A stretch of DNA of 64,000 bases, taken from Phoebastria nigripes (Eukaryota > Chordata > Aves > Procellariiformes > Diomedeidae). This document shows positions 17,194 to 60,469 of this stretch, in pieces (position 1 is the stretch's first letter; each line of letters begins with the position of its first letter). Where the stretch lies: contig JAYKAV010003044.1 of NCBI GenBank assembly GCA_035582835.1, positions 2,822,627-2,886,626 of the forward strand. Direction: 5' to 3'. Below the pieces are notes generated by a model. The model had not been told where the DNA came from. It did no database searches and worked only from the letters and a program-made list of their open reading frames with translations. The translations under genes and the position numbers were made by a program.

Positions 17194-17790
17194 CCAGGCC
17201 AGCAACCTCCGTGCCTGTGGGCTGTTGGGGCAAAAGAGAAGGAAGCAGAGGAGCAGGAAAATGTGGGCAGGTGTAAGGAGGAGCTCTACGGTGAGCCTGG
17301 GCTGCCAGTTTGCTGCATCCTGGCTGGGCTCTCAGGATACTGTTCCAGTTGTGTGTGTGTGTGCGCCAGTATGCATCTGTGTGTTTATAGCTGTGTGTGT
17401 CATCATGCGTTCACTGCATGAAGCCTACTCCTCTTCCTCAGCACCTCCCGTGCATTGGCACTCATTTCTTTTCCAATGGGGTTGCCAGATTTAGTCCCCT
17501 CTTCAAGCTGAGCCCTGGGATTTCCCGGAGGGGTGACACCGGGAGGATGGCTCAATCCTGCGAGGTGCTAAGCACCCTCAGCTCACCATGACTAAGGCAG
17601 TGGAAACCCTTGCAGGACGGAGCACACAGTTGAGGAAGATGTTTTCAATAGCGCTCTGCAGTGAGAATACAAGAACAAAACTTGGAGTGCTGTTCTCCCT
17701 GATCGTTAATCCTTCTTTTCTTTTTTCTGCACTCAAACCAATTTTGCATGCATCAGACAGGAAGAGGTACGACACACGTCGATACTAACA

Positions 17791-17805
17791 GAGAGAGAGA
17801 GAGAG
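17791..17805. repeat. (GA)7 microsatellite
   Basis: About seven GA units starting after CTAACA. Simple repeat with no other feature attached. Confidence 0.9.
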
Positions 17806-20800
17806 ATTATACTCTGCTCCGAGTCTAATCATAGAATAATCTCTACAGTGGTTGAAAAGCAATAATGGCTAATTTTTTTATTAAATACACTTGCACAGGC
17901 AAATGTCACCTACAGTTTGCGTTCTCCAGCGGCCGTGCTGGGAGTGGTGACAATGCTGTGCTGAAGCTGAGCAGCTGAAGGCTGCAGAGAGCTTGGGGGT
18001 GGGGGAGGCAATAGAAAAAGCACACTGTGATTTTATTTGGGTCAATGAGTGAGTGTATTTCAGCCATTCTTTCCCTTTCAATAATATGTTTGTATAATAG
18101 ATAACCAGTTCAGCTCCTGAAACTAAGCCCGTCCTTTGCTGTTTGTCAGTAAAATAGTTTTTTGCATGTTTTGCATCTGAGTGTTTTTTCCAACCCTTTG
18201 AACCGAATGATGCTCCTGGGGTCAGAGGCTGGAGGCCTGCCAGGGGCGCTGCNGACCAGCAGGTCACCAGCTTACGGGCAGGGGTTTAAGAGAGAAGGTG
18301 GTACAAACACGGCTTGAATGGTGGGGGGAAAAAGCTGTGCCCAGCCTTGAGCTGTGAAGAAGGGCTGTGTGGTTTCCCCCAGGTTACGTGACATCATAGG
18401 ACGCTGTCCCAGATTTTAGCCTGCTTGTCTCCTACTCACTGGGAACACAGGGAAGCTCTAAGGTCCAAAACTGATTTAAAAAGGCAATAAATATTTTACT
18501 GTTAAACCCAAATTCTGGGTGCAAGCTACCTCCAGAGAGGAGTGTGGGCCTCTCTTGCCTATTGCCTGCAAGGGCAAGCAAGGCAGGCAGGGTGCAGGAA
18601 ACCTAGGGCTTTGGCACAGACAAGGAGAGGTGTGCTCATTTCCCATTCTAGCAGTACCGAAATCTGCCACCACCAACCGGTCCTTCAACATTCTTCATTC
18701 TGCTCTTTTCTCTCCTGGAACAGGACCACACTTAGAGCAAGTCTGACACTGGGTGGGACTTCAGTCCTTATGCGCAAAGATGCTGATGCACGAGTTGTTC
18801 TACAAGTCTGGGCAAATCTGGGCACATCTTACTCAGGCTTGGTGGAGACACTACGTGAAAGCAGAGCAGCAATAAAAAAAACCCAACACCCAAGCAAAGA
18901 AACCCCCACGAGAAGAATAAAACCCACAGCAGCAGAAGAGAGAGCAAAAAGCCACCCAGGCAGCAAGGCAGGGAGCTGTTGTCATGGAACTGACTGATAG
19001 TTGCAGGCACTGGCATCTCAAATGATGTCTGGGGGTAAAAAACGGCCAGCAACAGAAACAGATGATCTGACTTCTGTTGAGGTAAGAACAATTAGAGATA
19101 GGGCAAGAGCTGGAGGATTGCCTGGGGACTCCTCTGAGCTACCCATACGCTGCTCCCATTTGCACATCTTATAACAATAATAACGTCATGTAGCCTGGTA
19201 ATGCTGCTAGAGCTTCATTCCAGGAGATGCCATATATCAGAAGATATCACCAAGACTTGCTAAGGCTGTGCTACCTCAAGGAATCAGGGGAAAGAGAAGG
19301 AAAACCAGCCAGCAAGGATACACTGTCCCAGTCATTCAAAGCAAGATCTGACCCATACCTGTCCTTCACCAGGCACCCAATCTCTGCTGTCAGTGCTTGG
19401 TAGGAAGAGATGAGTAAAGCAGCCTGGTAGCACTTATTGAGTATCCAGTTGATTGAAGTCCTTTGGTTCCTCTTCTGCTGCAGCTCAGATGGGCAAACTT
19501 TGCCTTATCCCAATGCCTGAGTGGTTGATGTCTGTGGGAGAGATGCTGGCTGAATCACAAGGTCCAGCAGAGTACCAGGAGTCTGTGAAAGCACTGACTC
19601 AGCGATGCACATCATCAATGGCCTGGAGGTTGCAAGAGAAGCAGGGTGGAGAGGTAACCATTGGAGAAAGGTTTTTCTATTGTCATTTTTGGCTTGTGAA
19701 ATTCTTGTGGGACAGCTGACATACAATTAGCCCTCAAACTGGATCCTAGCTCCTTGCTCCCCAAGTGATGCAGTTACACAGTTGTGCTGCCTCTCAAGAT
19801 ACCCCAGGANCGTATCTGCATTATCTGCCAAAAGCTGACATGCAGCAGCTGGACTGCCCACACATGCCCATTTGCTGCTACAACACCCCCTTTGTTTGTG
19901 CAGGGGTGACTAGTAATCNCCATCTTCCAGCTCTTCACCTGCAGATGGGTTTGCTACGTACAATCTCCTGTGTTTGCTTCGGTTTCTTTTGTGGTGCTTT
20001 TGGGTGTCTAGGCCTTAGAGCTGCGCTGGCACCAAAAGGCTGTGCATGACCGTAAGACAGGTCCAAGAGAGGAGAACCCCCTGGCAGGGTAAGTGCAGAC
20101 CTGGCAGGTTGCACACCAGGTGAACATACAGACAGGCCACCCACAGGAAGTAGCAAACTCTGGCATGTTTTTGTCAGGATCCCTCCAATAGATCCCCATT
20201 ACTTACATCCGTGTGCCAACAGCACTCAGTCACTGGCTGCAGAAGATGGGCTGCCTTCCATAAGCAAAGAACCTCCTGGAGCAGCAAGGCTTCCCAGGGC
20301 AGGCCAGTGACTTGCATCACAGGCTGGACAAATTAATCAGAGTTGCCACTTTTTTAAAAAAAACATATAGGGAGAATAATAATGTTGCAATAAAATGGAA
20401 ACAGCCACAGACAATGGATTGTAACAGAATCTGAGTGTTCCTTCTCCATTCAAAACACAAACACAGGTTGGCAGAGAAGAACTTCCTGGGGAGACTCCNG
20501 TCTCCTGTCCTACAGCATGGGACATGCACTGGGGAGAAAGTGTGCGGCGCTCGCATCCTTGTACTTGCACAATGGAACTTTCCTCCCAGTGTATCACGTT
20601 CAGAAGTAAATACTTTAATGGATGGCAACTGAGAATGGATAGATGACCACGTTATAAATCTGTCTCCCAGCTGCAATGTTGAAGCACAGAGAAGGCGTTT
20701 CAGCTGCCAGTGGCAAAGATGGGGAGTGATGGATGGCTTGCTAATCCATCTGCTCTTAGATTTGCTCTCCAATACAAAATACTATTTTAATAAAGTGCTA

Positions 20801-23800
20801 TTAGCTTATAACTCACTCAGTGTCATGGAGAGGAGATAACCTCAGCCTGGGGTTGCCATCCTATATCCCTGCACGGANCGTTAACAAATAGCTAGCTGGG
20901 TGCCACCTCCACAGGGCCATCGTTCATCCTGTGAGCTGACAGCAAACCAAACTTAACTGATGAGGCTGGCAGAGGTGACAGAGGCCCTGCATTTAAATCT
21001 TTGATGAGGCAGGAGTTGAACAATGACAGGTGGCCTTTTTTCTCCTTTCCTGTTGCATTCCACACGAGCAGCAGCANTGACAGCAACTGGCACAGCTATT
21101 CAGCAGGCAGCAGGACATGAAATCACCTAGCTGGTGGCTAGGAGCAACACGCATAGCAAGAGGGACAAGGAATCTCTTTTCAAAGGCAGGATTTAGAAAG
21201 CTGGTAGCAATAGTGCCTGGGACGCATCGAGAGAGCTGGCTTCATCAGTCCAACAGCCCATGGCACATGATGTAAAGGAAGGAAGAGTAGTGTGCAAGTG
21301 TGAGAGAATGGATGGAGAACTTTATTTCCTGCGGAAATAAAAAATGAAGCGTCAACACTGAGAAAAGCAGCACTTTCAAGCCTGAAAACTGCAGTTGTTC
21401 CAGGTTGCACTAAGACTGACCAGGTGCAGAACTGCAGAGTGCATCAGCTACCCATGTCCCCAGTGTTCCCCATGTCGCTAACCAGAACACAAGGATGTTG
21501 AGCTCAAACAGTGGGATTATTTGGCTGGAACCTACCCCACCAGCTCCCAAAACACTCTCAGGGAAGAAAAAATGGCATCAGTTTGTACAAGTGGAAGCCC
21601 ATGCCACTCTTTCAAAACAGTGGGAAGAGATGAAAACAACTGGGTTGGAAGATAGGACCCAAGCAAAACAAGTTGTCCACACCACCCCTGCCACTCCTTA
21701 CCCGCCTTACCTGACAGATGTAGCACCCCAAGCCTCCTCAACCCTCTTGAACCAGGCTCATCTCTGGCTTTTCTGCTCTACCTCCTCAGTTTTCTTCCAG
21801 CCTAGGTGCCACCTCCCTCTCTTCTTCACAGGTGAGAAGTAAGACACCCATCATTCAGCAAGAGTTTGATAAATGATGTATCCATACTACTGGGCTGGGT
21901 GCAAACAGTCCTCCTGCTGCTGCTGCCAAGGGCAGAAGTGACTGTGGACTTTCAGGCATTCTTTTAATAGTGATCTCTCAGAAGGGGATTGGGGGACGTG
22001 CCTGCTCTGCCCAGAGCCACAAGCTTCTCTGGAAAGGAGGATGAGAACTCACTGCGTATTTCAGACACATAGATGCTGTCACAACCTACCAGGTAGGGGC
22101 TGAGGAGGGAGACTGTGAACAGAGAAAAGAAAACAAGCGAGCCCTGAAGCGCTCCGCTCCTGGGATGTCAACTAGCACCAGGGTTGCACAATAGCCTGCA
22201 ACACCTTGCTAACAAAGCATGAAGAGCACAGATGTGCAAAGCTCTGACCAGCTGATTGATTGAGGATTTTTGAGGGTGAAGGGAGGTTGAGACACACAGG
22301 ACAAGTTCTGTATATTGAAGAGCCCTGTTCCTAGGAGTAAGTTCCTAGTATATAGAAGTGTCCCTACTTAGACCTCCCCCACCTTTTCAAGGAAAATAAA
22401 CTACAGAAAACAGACTTCATTTAGCAGAGAGAGCATCATCTTCCAGGCTGCCCAAGAAGGGGAAAAAACTTTGTCCCTTGGGATACAAGCAGCACCAGCT
22501 AGTGAGTCACACCAGAGCAATGTCTCAATACGCACCAGAAACGCTAAGGCATCCACGTGTTCTCAAAAGCACCCATCTGTCTGTCTTCAAGACAGACAAT
22601 CCTTTCCATCCATACGAAGCCCATGCAGCAAAGCTCAGGTAAGGACTAGCGGCATCCATCCTTAAGAGTGGTCATTAAAAGCCCTCAAAAACTCACTGAA
22701 AAGTACTTCTGTACTCAGGCAAAGCTGAGAACCCTTAGGTCAGCCTATGCTTCCTGCTGTCTTCCCTGCCACAGCAAAAAGCTACTTCTAGCTAATTGTT
22801 CTCCCCAACCTGCAATCAATCACTGTTGCACAGCACAGAAGCATGGATCATAGCTGCATTACAGGCACTGTGCTCCCTCTGCTTCCACGTAGGGACCTGA
22901 TGCAGTCTGAAGGAGGAATCGCATGAAACAGCTGAGACAGCAACTGCTGTGCCTTTCACACAGCTTTACAGCAGGATTCTCTTCCCAGCTATCGGTATCA
23001 GCAAAAGCGCAGTCAGCCAGCATAAGGACAAGACAGAGTACCTCCCCCCAGCCCCTTTTGTGCTTCATGGAGATGATTACGGAAGAGAAGGGAAAAGTAT
23101 TGAAGGTGTATGTCACAATTAGAGATTTTAATCACACAATATCAGACTGCTCTCTCACATAATTCATTAGCAAGAGTTTTTTAGCAGAGAGTGACTCTGC
23201 TTAGCTCCCTTCCATCTCTTGGGCTTAACAGAAATATAATTCTAGTAAAATCTAAATAGGAAGGGGAAAGCCTAGAATAGCTAATCCTCTAGTAAATCAG
23301 TGGACTAAAGGACAACTACACCTAGGCTGAAGGGGAGGGAAAAAAATGGCATTCAAGTTTATTTCAGTCATTCAGAATATAAAGTATGCGGTTTCAGTTC
23401 ATACAGTGATTCCTCCCTTTCCTCTACAGCATGTTTCCCACAGCAACGTACTTTGCAACAAGGAAGCATTAGTGGGGCATGCAAGTCTGGGCACGCACTA
23501 CTGCTGTAGGANACCTGTCCTTAAGAAAGGAGCAGCTTCTAAAATGCATCTTCAAATTCTCCCTTGGCATCCAGGGGAAAATGTCAGAGAACTATTTTGA
23601 GAGAGTATGGCAGCCCAAGACAGTGAAGGTTTGTAGCCTCAAGAACTGTTTCTTTCCTGGTGTCCCACAAGGCTGCCTGTTCTGAGGACCCTGGTGACCA
23701 GCCCTGTTCNGTTCCCATGCTCACAAGCTCTTGTCAGGGTGCATCTCCCAAAGCTCAGTTACAACCATCAGTGAAATGGACAAAGCAGAGATTGCTGTCA

Positions 23801-25125
23801 GTTCCTGTCGGAGGAGAACATCTCAGCAAGGTACTCAAGGGCACGGATTTAGGTCAGGCAAATGTGCTTGCATAGTGTAGTTACAGAAGGGGACTCAGAG
23901 CAGAGCGCAGAGTTCAAATCCAGTTCAAACTCAGAAAAAAACCAAGAGATTTTCTGACCTGTCTCTTACATGCACAGACAGAACAAATGTCATCTGATCG
24001 AGACAGGCTTGTGTTCATGACTTGACAATGGCACATTTCTCAGTTGTTCCAGAAATGCAGCAGAAGACTCATGTAGCAAGAGCAGCTTGATGGCAGCAGC
24101 CAGCAGCGAACAAGCCCCACTCATCTCTCTCCCTTCAGACCATGCTGGACACCTGTATGCCAGACAGACTTACTGAGCCTTGCCTACTCACCTCCTTAAA
24201 GAGAGACATTATTTATTTGGGGAAAAAAATATCTAGGGCTGCTCTCAGACTAGCTGCAGCAGCAAGTACCTGGCTGGAGAAAGCAAACAAAGCATTGTGG
24301 GCTGTATAGCCAGAACAGACACATCGGAACCTGGGAGGCAGCTGTTCCCGCTGCAGCTCAGCAGTGTCTGAAGGGCTACCTAGCATCCTCAGCAGTGCTT
24401 TCAAGACTGTGCTATAGGAAATGCCAGTTGCTCCACTGAAGTTCAAATAACCTTTTGTGATCCAGGCAGTGTGTGCAGTTATTCTACAATGCTACACTGG
24501 AAGGGCATAGAAGCTCTCAGGCTTGGAACACTTAGCGCTTCAGTACTGAGGAGTAATGCTCCAGAGCTTTTAGTCCCTTGCAGTGTACCACTGCAGGCTG
24601 GCTCTACAGCCATCCTCCAGGAGACCTAAGCAGGGAGAAGACAAAAGGCAGTAGCCAGGCACCAGCAGGTGTAGCCATATCACAAAGAAAGTCCCAATGC
24701 TTATCAGCCAACCCACTGCACAGCTGTAGTTTCTCCTAAGTGTTGACTCCAAGTTAACCAGGTGCAGCTGTGAACCACACCAAATACACCTCTGTAACAC
24801 AAAGTCTACCCTGAGTCTGTGAAGGGGTGACAACAAGAGAGCAAGGAGTGATGCCATACAGAGAGGTGAGCAAGGACGTATGTCATGGGCAGGATCTGCG
24901 GGGAAAAAAAAAGAAATGAGAAATACCTCTGCTGGAGNATAAACCCTACGAAGTTAAATATATGGGAGAAGCAGGCTTGGACAGGCCCTGGGTTCCCACA
25001 GCCCCATGTCACTGGGACGTTCCAGAACAGTGTCAAATGGCTGAAAAGGATTTGGACTTTGGGCCTTTCTAGCAGGACAGGCCATACAGACTAACACAGT
25101 CAATGGTATTTCAGCAAGGGGGTCC

Positions 25126-25131
25126 TTTAAT
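25126..25131 (-). terminator. ATAD3A: Candidate ATAD3A poly(A) signal ATTAAA
   Basis: On the - strand ATTAAA lies about 215 bases after the ATAD3A stop codon. Downstream on the same strand the text is GT-rich (TGACTGTGTTAGTCTG), as expected beyond a cleavage site. It is the nearest hexamer to the stop that I noticed. The choice among several candidates is inference. Confidence 0.45.
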
Positions 25132-25344
25132 ACATTTGTTTCTGCCTTATTTAAACCATTTTGTTTTCTGGTGCACTTTAAAAACATGAAATCAAAGGCA
25201 GACTGAGGCAGTACCCCCTCCCTTGCACCAATGGACACATTTCTCTCAACACATGATTCCACCAAACATTTGCCCAAAAGACCCTCCCCAGCTTTCTCCC
25301 ATGCCCACTTCCCCACACATGCTGGTCTGAAGCCTGCAGACTTC

Positions 25345-55909
<30,565 letters not shown>

Positions 55910-56240
55910 GACGCCGCCGGCAGCACGCGCGCAGGCGGAGGACGCGCCGCTCCCCGCGCGCCTGCGCGACGGCGGCGGGGGCGGCCTCCCATTGGGCCGG
56001 GCGCGGTCGCACGAAGTGCGTCACCCGCGGGACGCCCGCCCCCTCCCCCGCCGCCTCTCTCANGCGGTGCAGGCTGCGTCTTCTGATTGACGGAATAACG
56101 CGACGGGCTCGGCCAGCGAGGGGAATTCGATTGGCTGTGGAGCCGGCGAGTGGGCGGGACCGCTGGGCGGGGGACGGAGAGCGGAGAAGGACAAACTAGG
56201 GCGGGCGGCGCGGCGCCATAGCAACGGGAGTGTGGCGGCG

Positions 56241-56532
56241 TTGCTAAGGGGAGCGCGGGATAAAATGAATCCCCGTGAAAATAGAGGAAAAAGGACGGAA
56301 AGCAGCTGTAAAAGTCAGAAACATCTCTACAGCACACGTGTAAAATCCTGCAGCCCGAAATGGCGTAAAATGTAGAATACAGCCTAGATGGCCTTCAGCA
56401 CGCNGAAGCAGGCCGGGGCAGTCATTCGGTGTCTTTTTTTTCTTCAAACGTTCGTGTTTCTTCCCAAGTGCGCACTTGAGTCAGTCGCTCAAAAAGTTCC
56501 TGCAGAATGCTTGATTTTTCTATCAGACTCGT

Positions 56533-56569
<37 letters not shown>

Positions 56570-59500
56570 CGTTTTTTTTTTTTTTTTTTTTTTAACCTTG
56601 CGGATTCATCGCTTGTTCTAAAAATGGGTGTGATTCTATAGTGCCACGCGTACGTCTTGGAAAACCAATACAGCGGCAAAGTAGTGACTGTCTGTGACAG
56701 GGTAATAGCCCAAGCACTCCAGCCCTATTCCTCAAAATAATTAATCATCTTTTACCTGCAGTTTTCTAATTTACATTTTTAATTTTTCATCTTGGGTCAA
56801 AGAATATTGAACGGTTAATAAAGATTTGATTGCAGTACTGCTTAGTACAAAAGGAAGAAGACGAGCACTAAACAAACATCTGTAGTTGCAGGTGTAGGCT
56901 GTTTTCTGAGCACATTTCGCTGTCTAGAATGGAGGCTCCCCACTCAGCTTGTACAATCGGCACCAATTTTGTCTTGGGTGGAATCTTTTCCTTCATCTTG
57001 GCAGTGGTAAAAACATTCCCTGAACCTTCCTACCTTTGAGGCGTATGCTGGCTCGTATTTCTTAGTGAAGCTGTCAACGTTAAGCCTATTTGTGCCAGGC
57101 AGTCATCTACTACAGTAAATGAAATGCCCTTCTGGCTGACAGTAGCCCAGTGCAGGTATAACCTCCATATTGCTTTGAGAAATTAGCTAGTGCATCCTAA
57201 TTATAGTTGTACTTTCACATCTCAGTGAGCCTGGGATTATACAGGGGAAGGCTGCAAGCAGTACACACTTAAGAGCAAGTTTCTTCCCAGTGAACACAAA
57301 CGTTCTAGCAAAATTCTGGAACTGGGGAAGTATGCTGTTTTCCTTCAGAAAACCAGCCGGTGTCCATCTAGATAACAGATCAGCTGAGTGGGATAACCAC
57401 TCCAGTTCTTGACAGACCAGCACCTTCCTGGAAGGCTGTGTTCAGAAAACCCATGGTGTCTTGATACAGGATAGTAGGCGTCTTTGTATTACTGAAGAAC
57501 ACGGAAACTCTCTCAGCAGATTGCACTAGCAACTCCAAGTTAAATCTTTGATAATAGCCGACGCCGCATGCATCAGAAGGTGCAAGGACCCTAAAGAAAG
57601 CCTGGGAACAGCTCACCTACAAATGAAGCTCTTTATAGTCCCCACACACAGAACTTCGCTCCTCCTGGGAGCCCTGATGGTTTGTGCTCTCATTGTACAT
57701 AGGTGTTTGGGTGTCATACCCATTATATCGGTACAGATGAGACGCTTAAATAGCCCTAGAAATCATTAAGCTTCAGTTAAAAAAAAAAAAGTTTAGTTTA
57801 ACTTACCTGTCCAACTTAGAATTTTCATGTTCATGAGTACTACCAGTTCTGCCCAGATTTAAGGGACATTTACTTTTTGGTTCCTTGTAAAACAACTTTT
57901 ACTGAAACTGAGACATTATTGAGACAGATATATTTCTACGTATATATTTTTGGCACATTTTTTTTTGGGGGGTGGGGGTAAAGTTCCATGTAAACTAGAC
58001 TATCAAGTCATGGGTGGAATGCTTACTTTTCAGTCATTTAAAATTGAGATGAATACCAGCTTTTCAACCCATACCTCTCATTAGAACAAAAGCTACACTT
58101 AACAGGTTTGCCCTTATTGCCATCAAGAACAAAGTAATCATTCAATAGCTCTTGTATTGTATATTTAATTGTCTTCAAAAGGATGCATTACAATTGGGGG
58201 GGATGACACGTTAATGTATTAGTAAACTATGCAGGGAGTTGTGCAAAATTAATTTCTGTCCTACAGCAAGAATGAACAAGATTATCTTATTGCATGAGAG
58301 ATTCCAGAGGCTTTATCTTCCCCTCAGCACAGTCTCCATTAAGATTAATCAGTCACAAATGCACATTCCAAAGGAGAACACAAATCATACGAAATCTTCT
58401 TATCGAGTTAACGAATGACTCTCCTTCCTCCTATCCCTTCCTCCTGTACAAGAAGACAGCCCAAGGCAAATGCTCCATAAACCTAGACAGGACGAATTCA
58501 GCACTCAGGAGACAAGGTCGGTGGCAAAGTTCCGCTCAGCTCTGAAAGGAGCTGTTTTAAGAAGTCCATAAGCAGAGCTAAGGGAGGGTTTGCAGGATGG
58601 AGCAACACTGCATGGGGGGTCTCCAACATACAGCACAGCTTTAAAAAAAAGTTCCGTATGAGGGACAAATAAGCAATAAATTTAAAATAGAGCAAGCGTT
58701 ACTGAGGAAAGGTGTTCCCACTGATGTTGGTTTTTGTTACCAGAAAAGTATATACATTTCTTTACAGCCCTAAGCCCTGAATTTTGGAACCATGCTGCTC
58801 CAACAGCTTTGTCAATAGGTATTAAAATAGTTGTCTTTTTTTCCAGCTCCCCTTTCCAAAGAGTAGCTTAGTGACAGCACATTCAAGCCTGGGGCCAAAG
58901 GGAAAGAATCAGATTTACTCTTCTCCCCTAAAAACCAGAATTTTAAGTGTAGCTCAAGCTTAGCACTGGGTGGAAGCCCAGGACAAGACACTAAAGGTGT
59001 GCTAGGTGTTTTCAGAGTGTAGAGGATAGAGCCTGGAATGATAGTGCTGGAGACTTACTGTCTGTAGTTAGTCACAGAACAGGCTAATTAATCTCCATAT
59101 AGCTGCTCTGATAGCAGGACTCGCATCCAATTTGGTGAAACTAATTGCAGGTACGCCACAGTAATTCAGTGGTCATGATCCAGGCAGCACTGCACTGTTG
59201 TTTGGAGGTGTGTACTTGAATGAGAAACAAAAATAACTGCTTTAGACTCTTGCTGTCTGGCTTTTCTTGACTCACTGCTGCTCCTTGAGCTCAGCTGAGG
59301 GCTGAGAGCTCTAGAGTAGAGTAACCTGCTGGGAAGCAAATTCCCAAGTTTTTGAGTTTCCTGCTCTCTCAGACTGATACCAAATCCCAAGGCAAATGAC
59401 TTGGGGGAACTGAACCCTTGAAAGTCCATCTGGGATCTGTATGTCATTGCAGCAGACAAATTTAATACCAGTGCCAGAGGGAGAGTGGAACAGTGTTGAT

Positions 59501-60428
59501 GACACCCAAGAATTCAGCAGGCAGACAGTAAGCAAACTTTTCTGCTAGAGCACTCTGACAGCGCCCATCAGCCCTGGCCTGGCCTGGCCCTATTGTTCCG
59601 TTTCTCAGAGTTCACCGACTAGGCTCTGCCATAAACCAAAGACCATCTGGGAACACTAAACTGTCCTTGCACTTTATAAAAGGCAGGGTGTCTTTTATAA
59701 AGTGTCTCCAGATCCTGACCAAAGGCCAAGTGGGTTAACAACCTCTTTTCTTCCTCTTCTCAGAAATCTTAGTGGCTTTGACCCAATCTCCTCTGCATAC
59801 TGTACATTTTTGTATTACGTTATTCTTCTTTCTCCTAATGCTTTTCCCTTCCATCCCTGAGATGCTATTCTTTTGGGATGCCTAATTTGAGCTACCTGTT
59901 GAATACACTGGATGAGTTGGAGGAAAGCTGCTCTTTGTCAAGTGTTTCAGTTTCAATGGCTGTTGACAGCAGGAATGGATTTGGCTGCAATCTTTCTCTG
60001 AGTGCAGGTGCCCAGAATGAAAGGCCAGGGCAGTAAACAGCCAAGTCTTGAACATGTGCATAAGCTGCAAAAATAAAACTGTATCAACATTTAATAAATA
60101 GAGAACAGGCAGTAAGCAAGCAATAGTGAGGATTCATCACTTTGCCTTTTGTTATTTGTCAGGCATATTTATATAAATGAGGGTACACATGTGGGATCTA
60201 TTAGTTGGATTGGTTGTTCCATCCAGCCAAGCCAAACCTTTAAGCTTTGGGAGAACTTGGCTGAGGACAGCCTTTAGGCTTGACAACCAGGACATCTCAA
60301 CGGACAGTGCAGGCTGGGAGATGATCTGTGAGCTTTCCGGTTTCCTCCCCTGAGCCCTCCTTTTTGTCCAAGTCTTTGTCCAAGCAAGATTCCTTGCTCT
60401 GCCGAGAATCAGTTCACTCCAGAGTCTG
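56241..60428. other. Intergenic region between ATAD3A promoter and VWA1 3' end
   Basis: There are no recognisable exons on either strand. The part nearest 60428 would be VWA1 3' UTR. I did not find a canonical minus-strand AATAAA close to the proposed VWA1 stop, so the transcript end is open. Apart from the T tracts at 56536-56593 the text is unique-looking and A/T-rich. Confidence 0.6.
56536..56593. repeat. Double poly-T tract (T31 and T22)
   Basis: Thirty-one T, then GCTCG, then twenty-two T on the + strand, about 630 bases upstream of the ATAD3A start codon. Seen from the - strand it is a long A tract. No retroposon body was identified. Confidence 0.9.
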
Positions 60429-60469
60429 TCATGCTCTCTGTCTGTGCTTATATCCTTGGGCCTCTGTAG
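60429..60469 (-). CDS. VWA1: Candidate VWA1 terminal coding exon
   Basis: A strong acceptor (TTTTTTGTGTTCTTCCCAG) lies 675 bases after the FN3-3 donor. In the required phase it adds ATEAQGYKHRQRA and a TGA stop (60431-60429), a short basic tail. The mammalian protein also ends in a short basic, Pro/Arg-rich tail, but the sequences do not align. A second AG six bases later would keep the same frame. This is an inference from splice-site strength and phase only. Confidence 0.45.

Larger units (their letters stand above)
16292..25344. other. Convergent intergenic region and ATAD3A 3' UTR
   Basis: This region between TMEM240 and ATAD3A has no recognisable exon on either strand. It holds the A-tract pair (17083-17191), a GA repeat (17791-17805) and many short open frames without family resemblance. 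The part nearest 25344 is the ATAD3A 3' UTR, probably to about 25110. Minus-strand AATAAA words also occur at 24217-24212, 23363-23358 and 21326-21321 and could serve longer transcripts. Confidence 0.6.

Noticed and set aside
17030..17233. Open frame encoding long Phe runs
   Set aside because: It is a translation of the A/T homopolymer tracts only.
17821..17860. ATCATAGAATAATC, like the start of a reverse-oriented CR1
   Set aside because: Too short, and the following bases do not continue as CR1.
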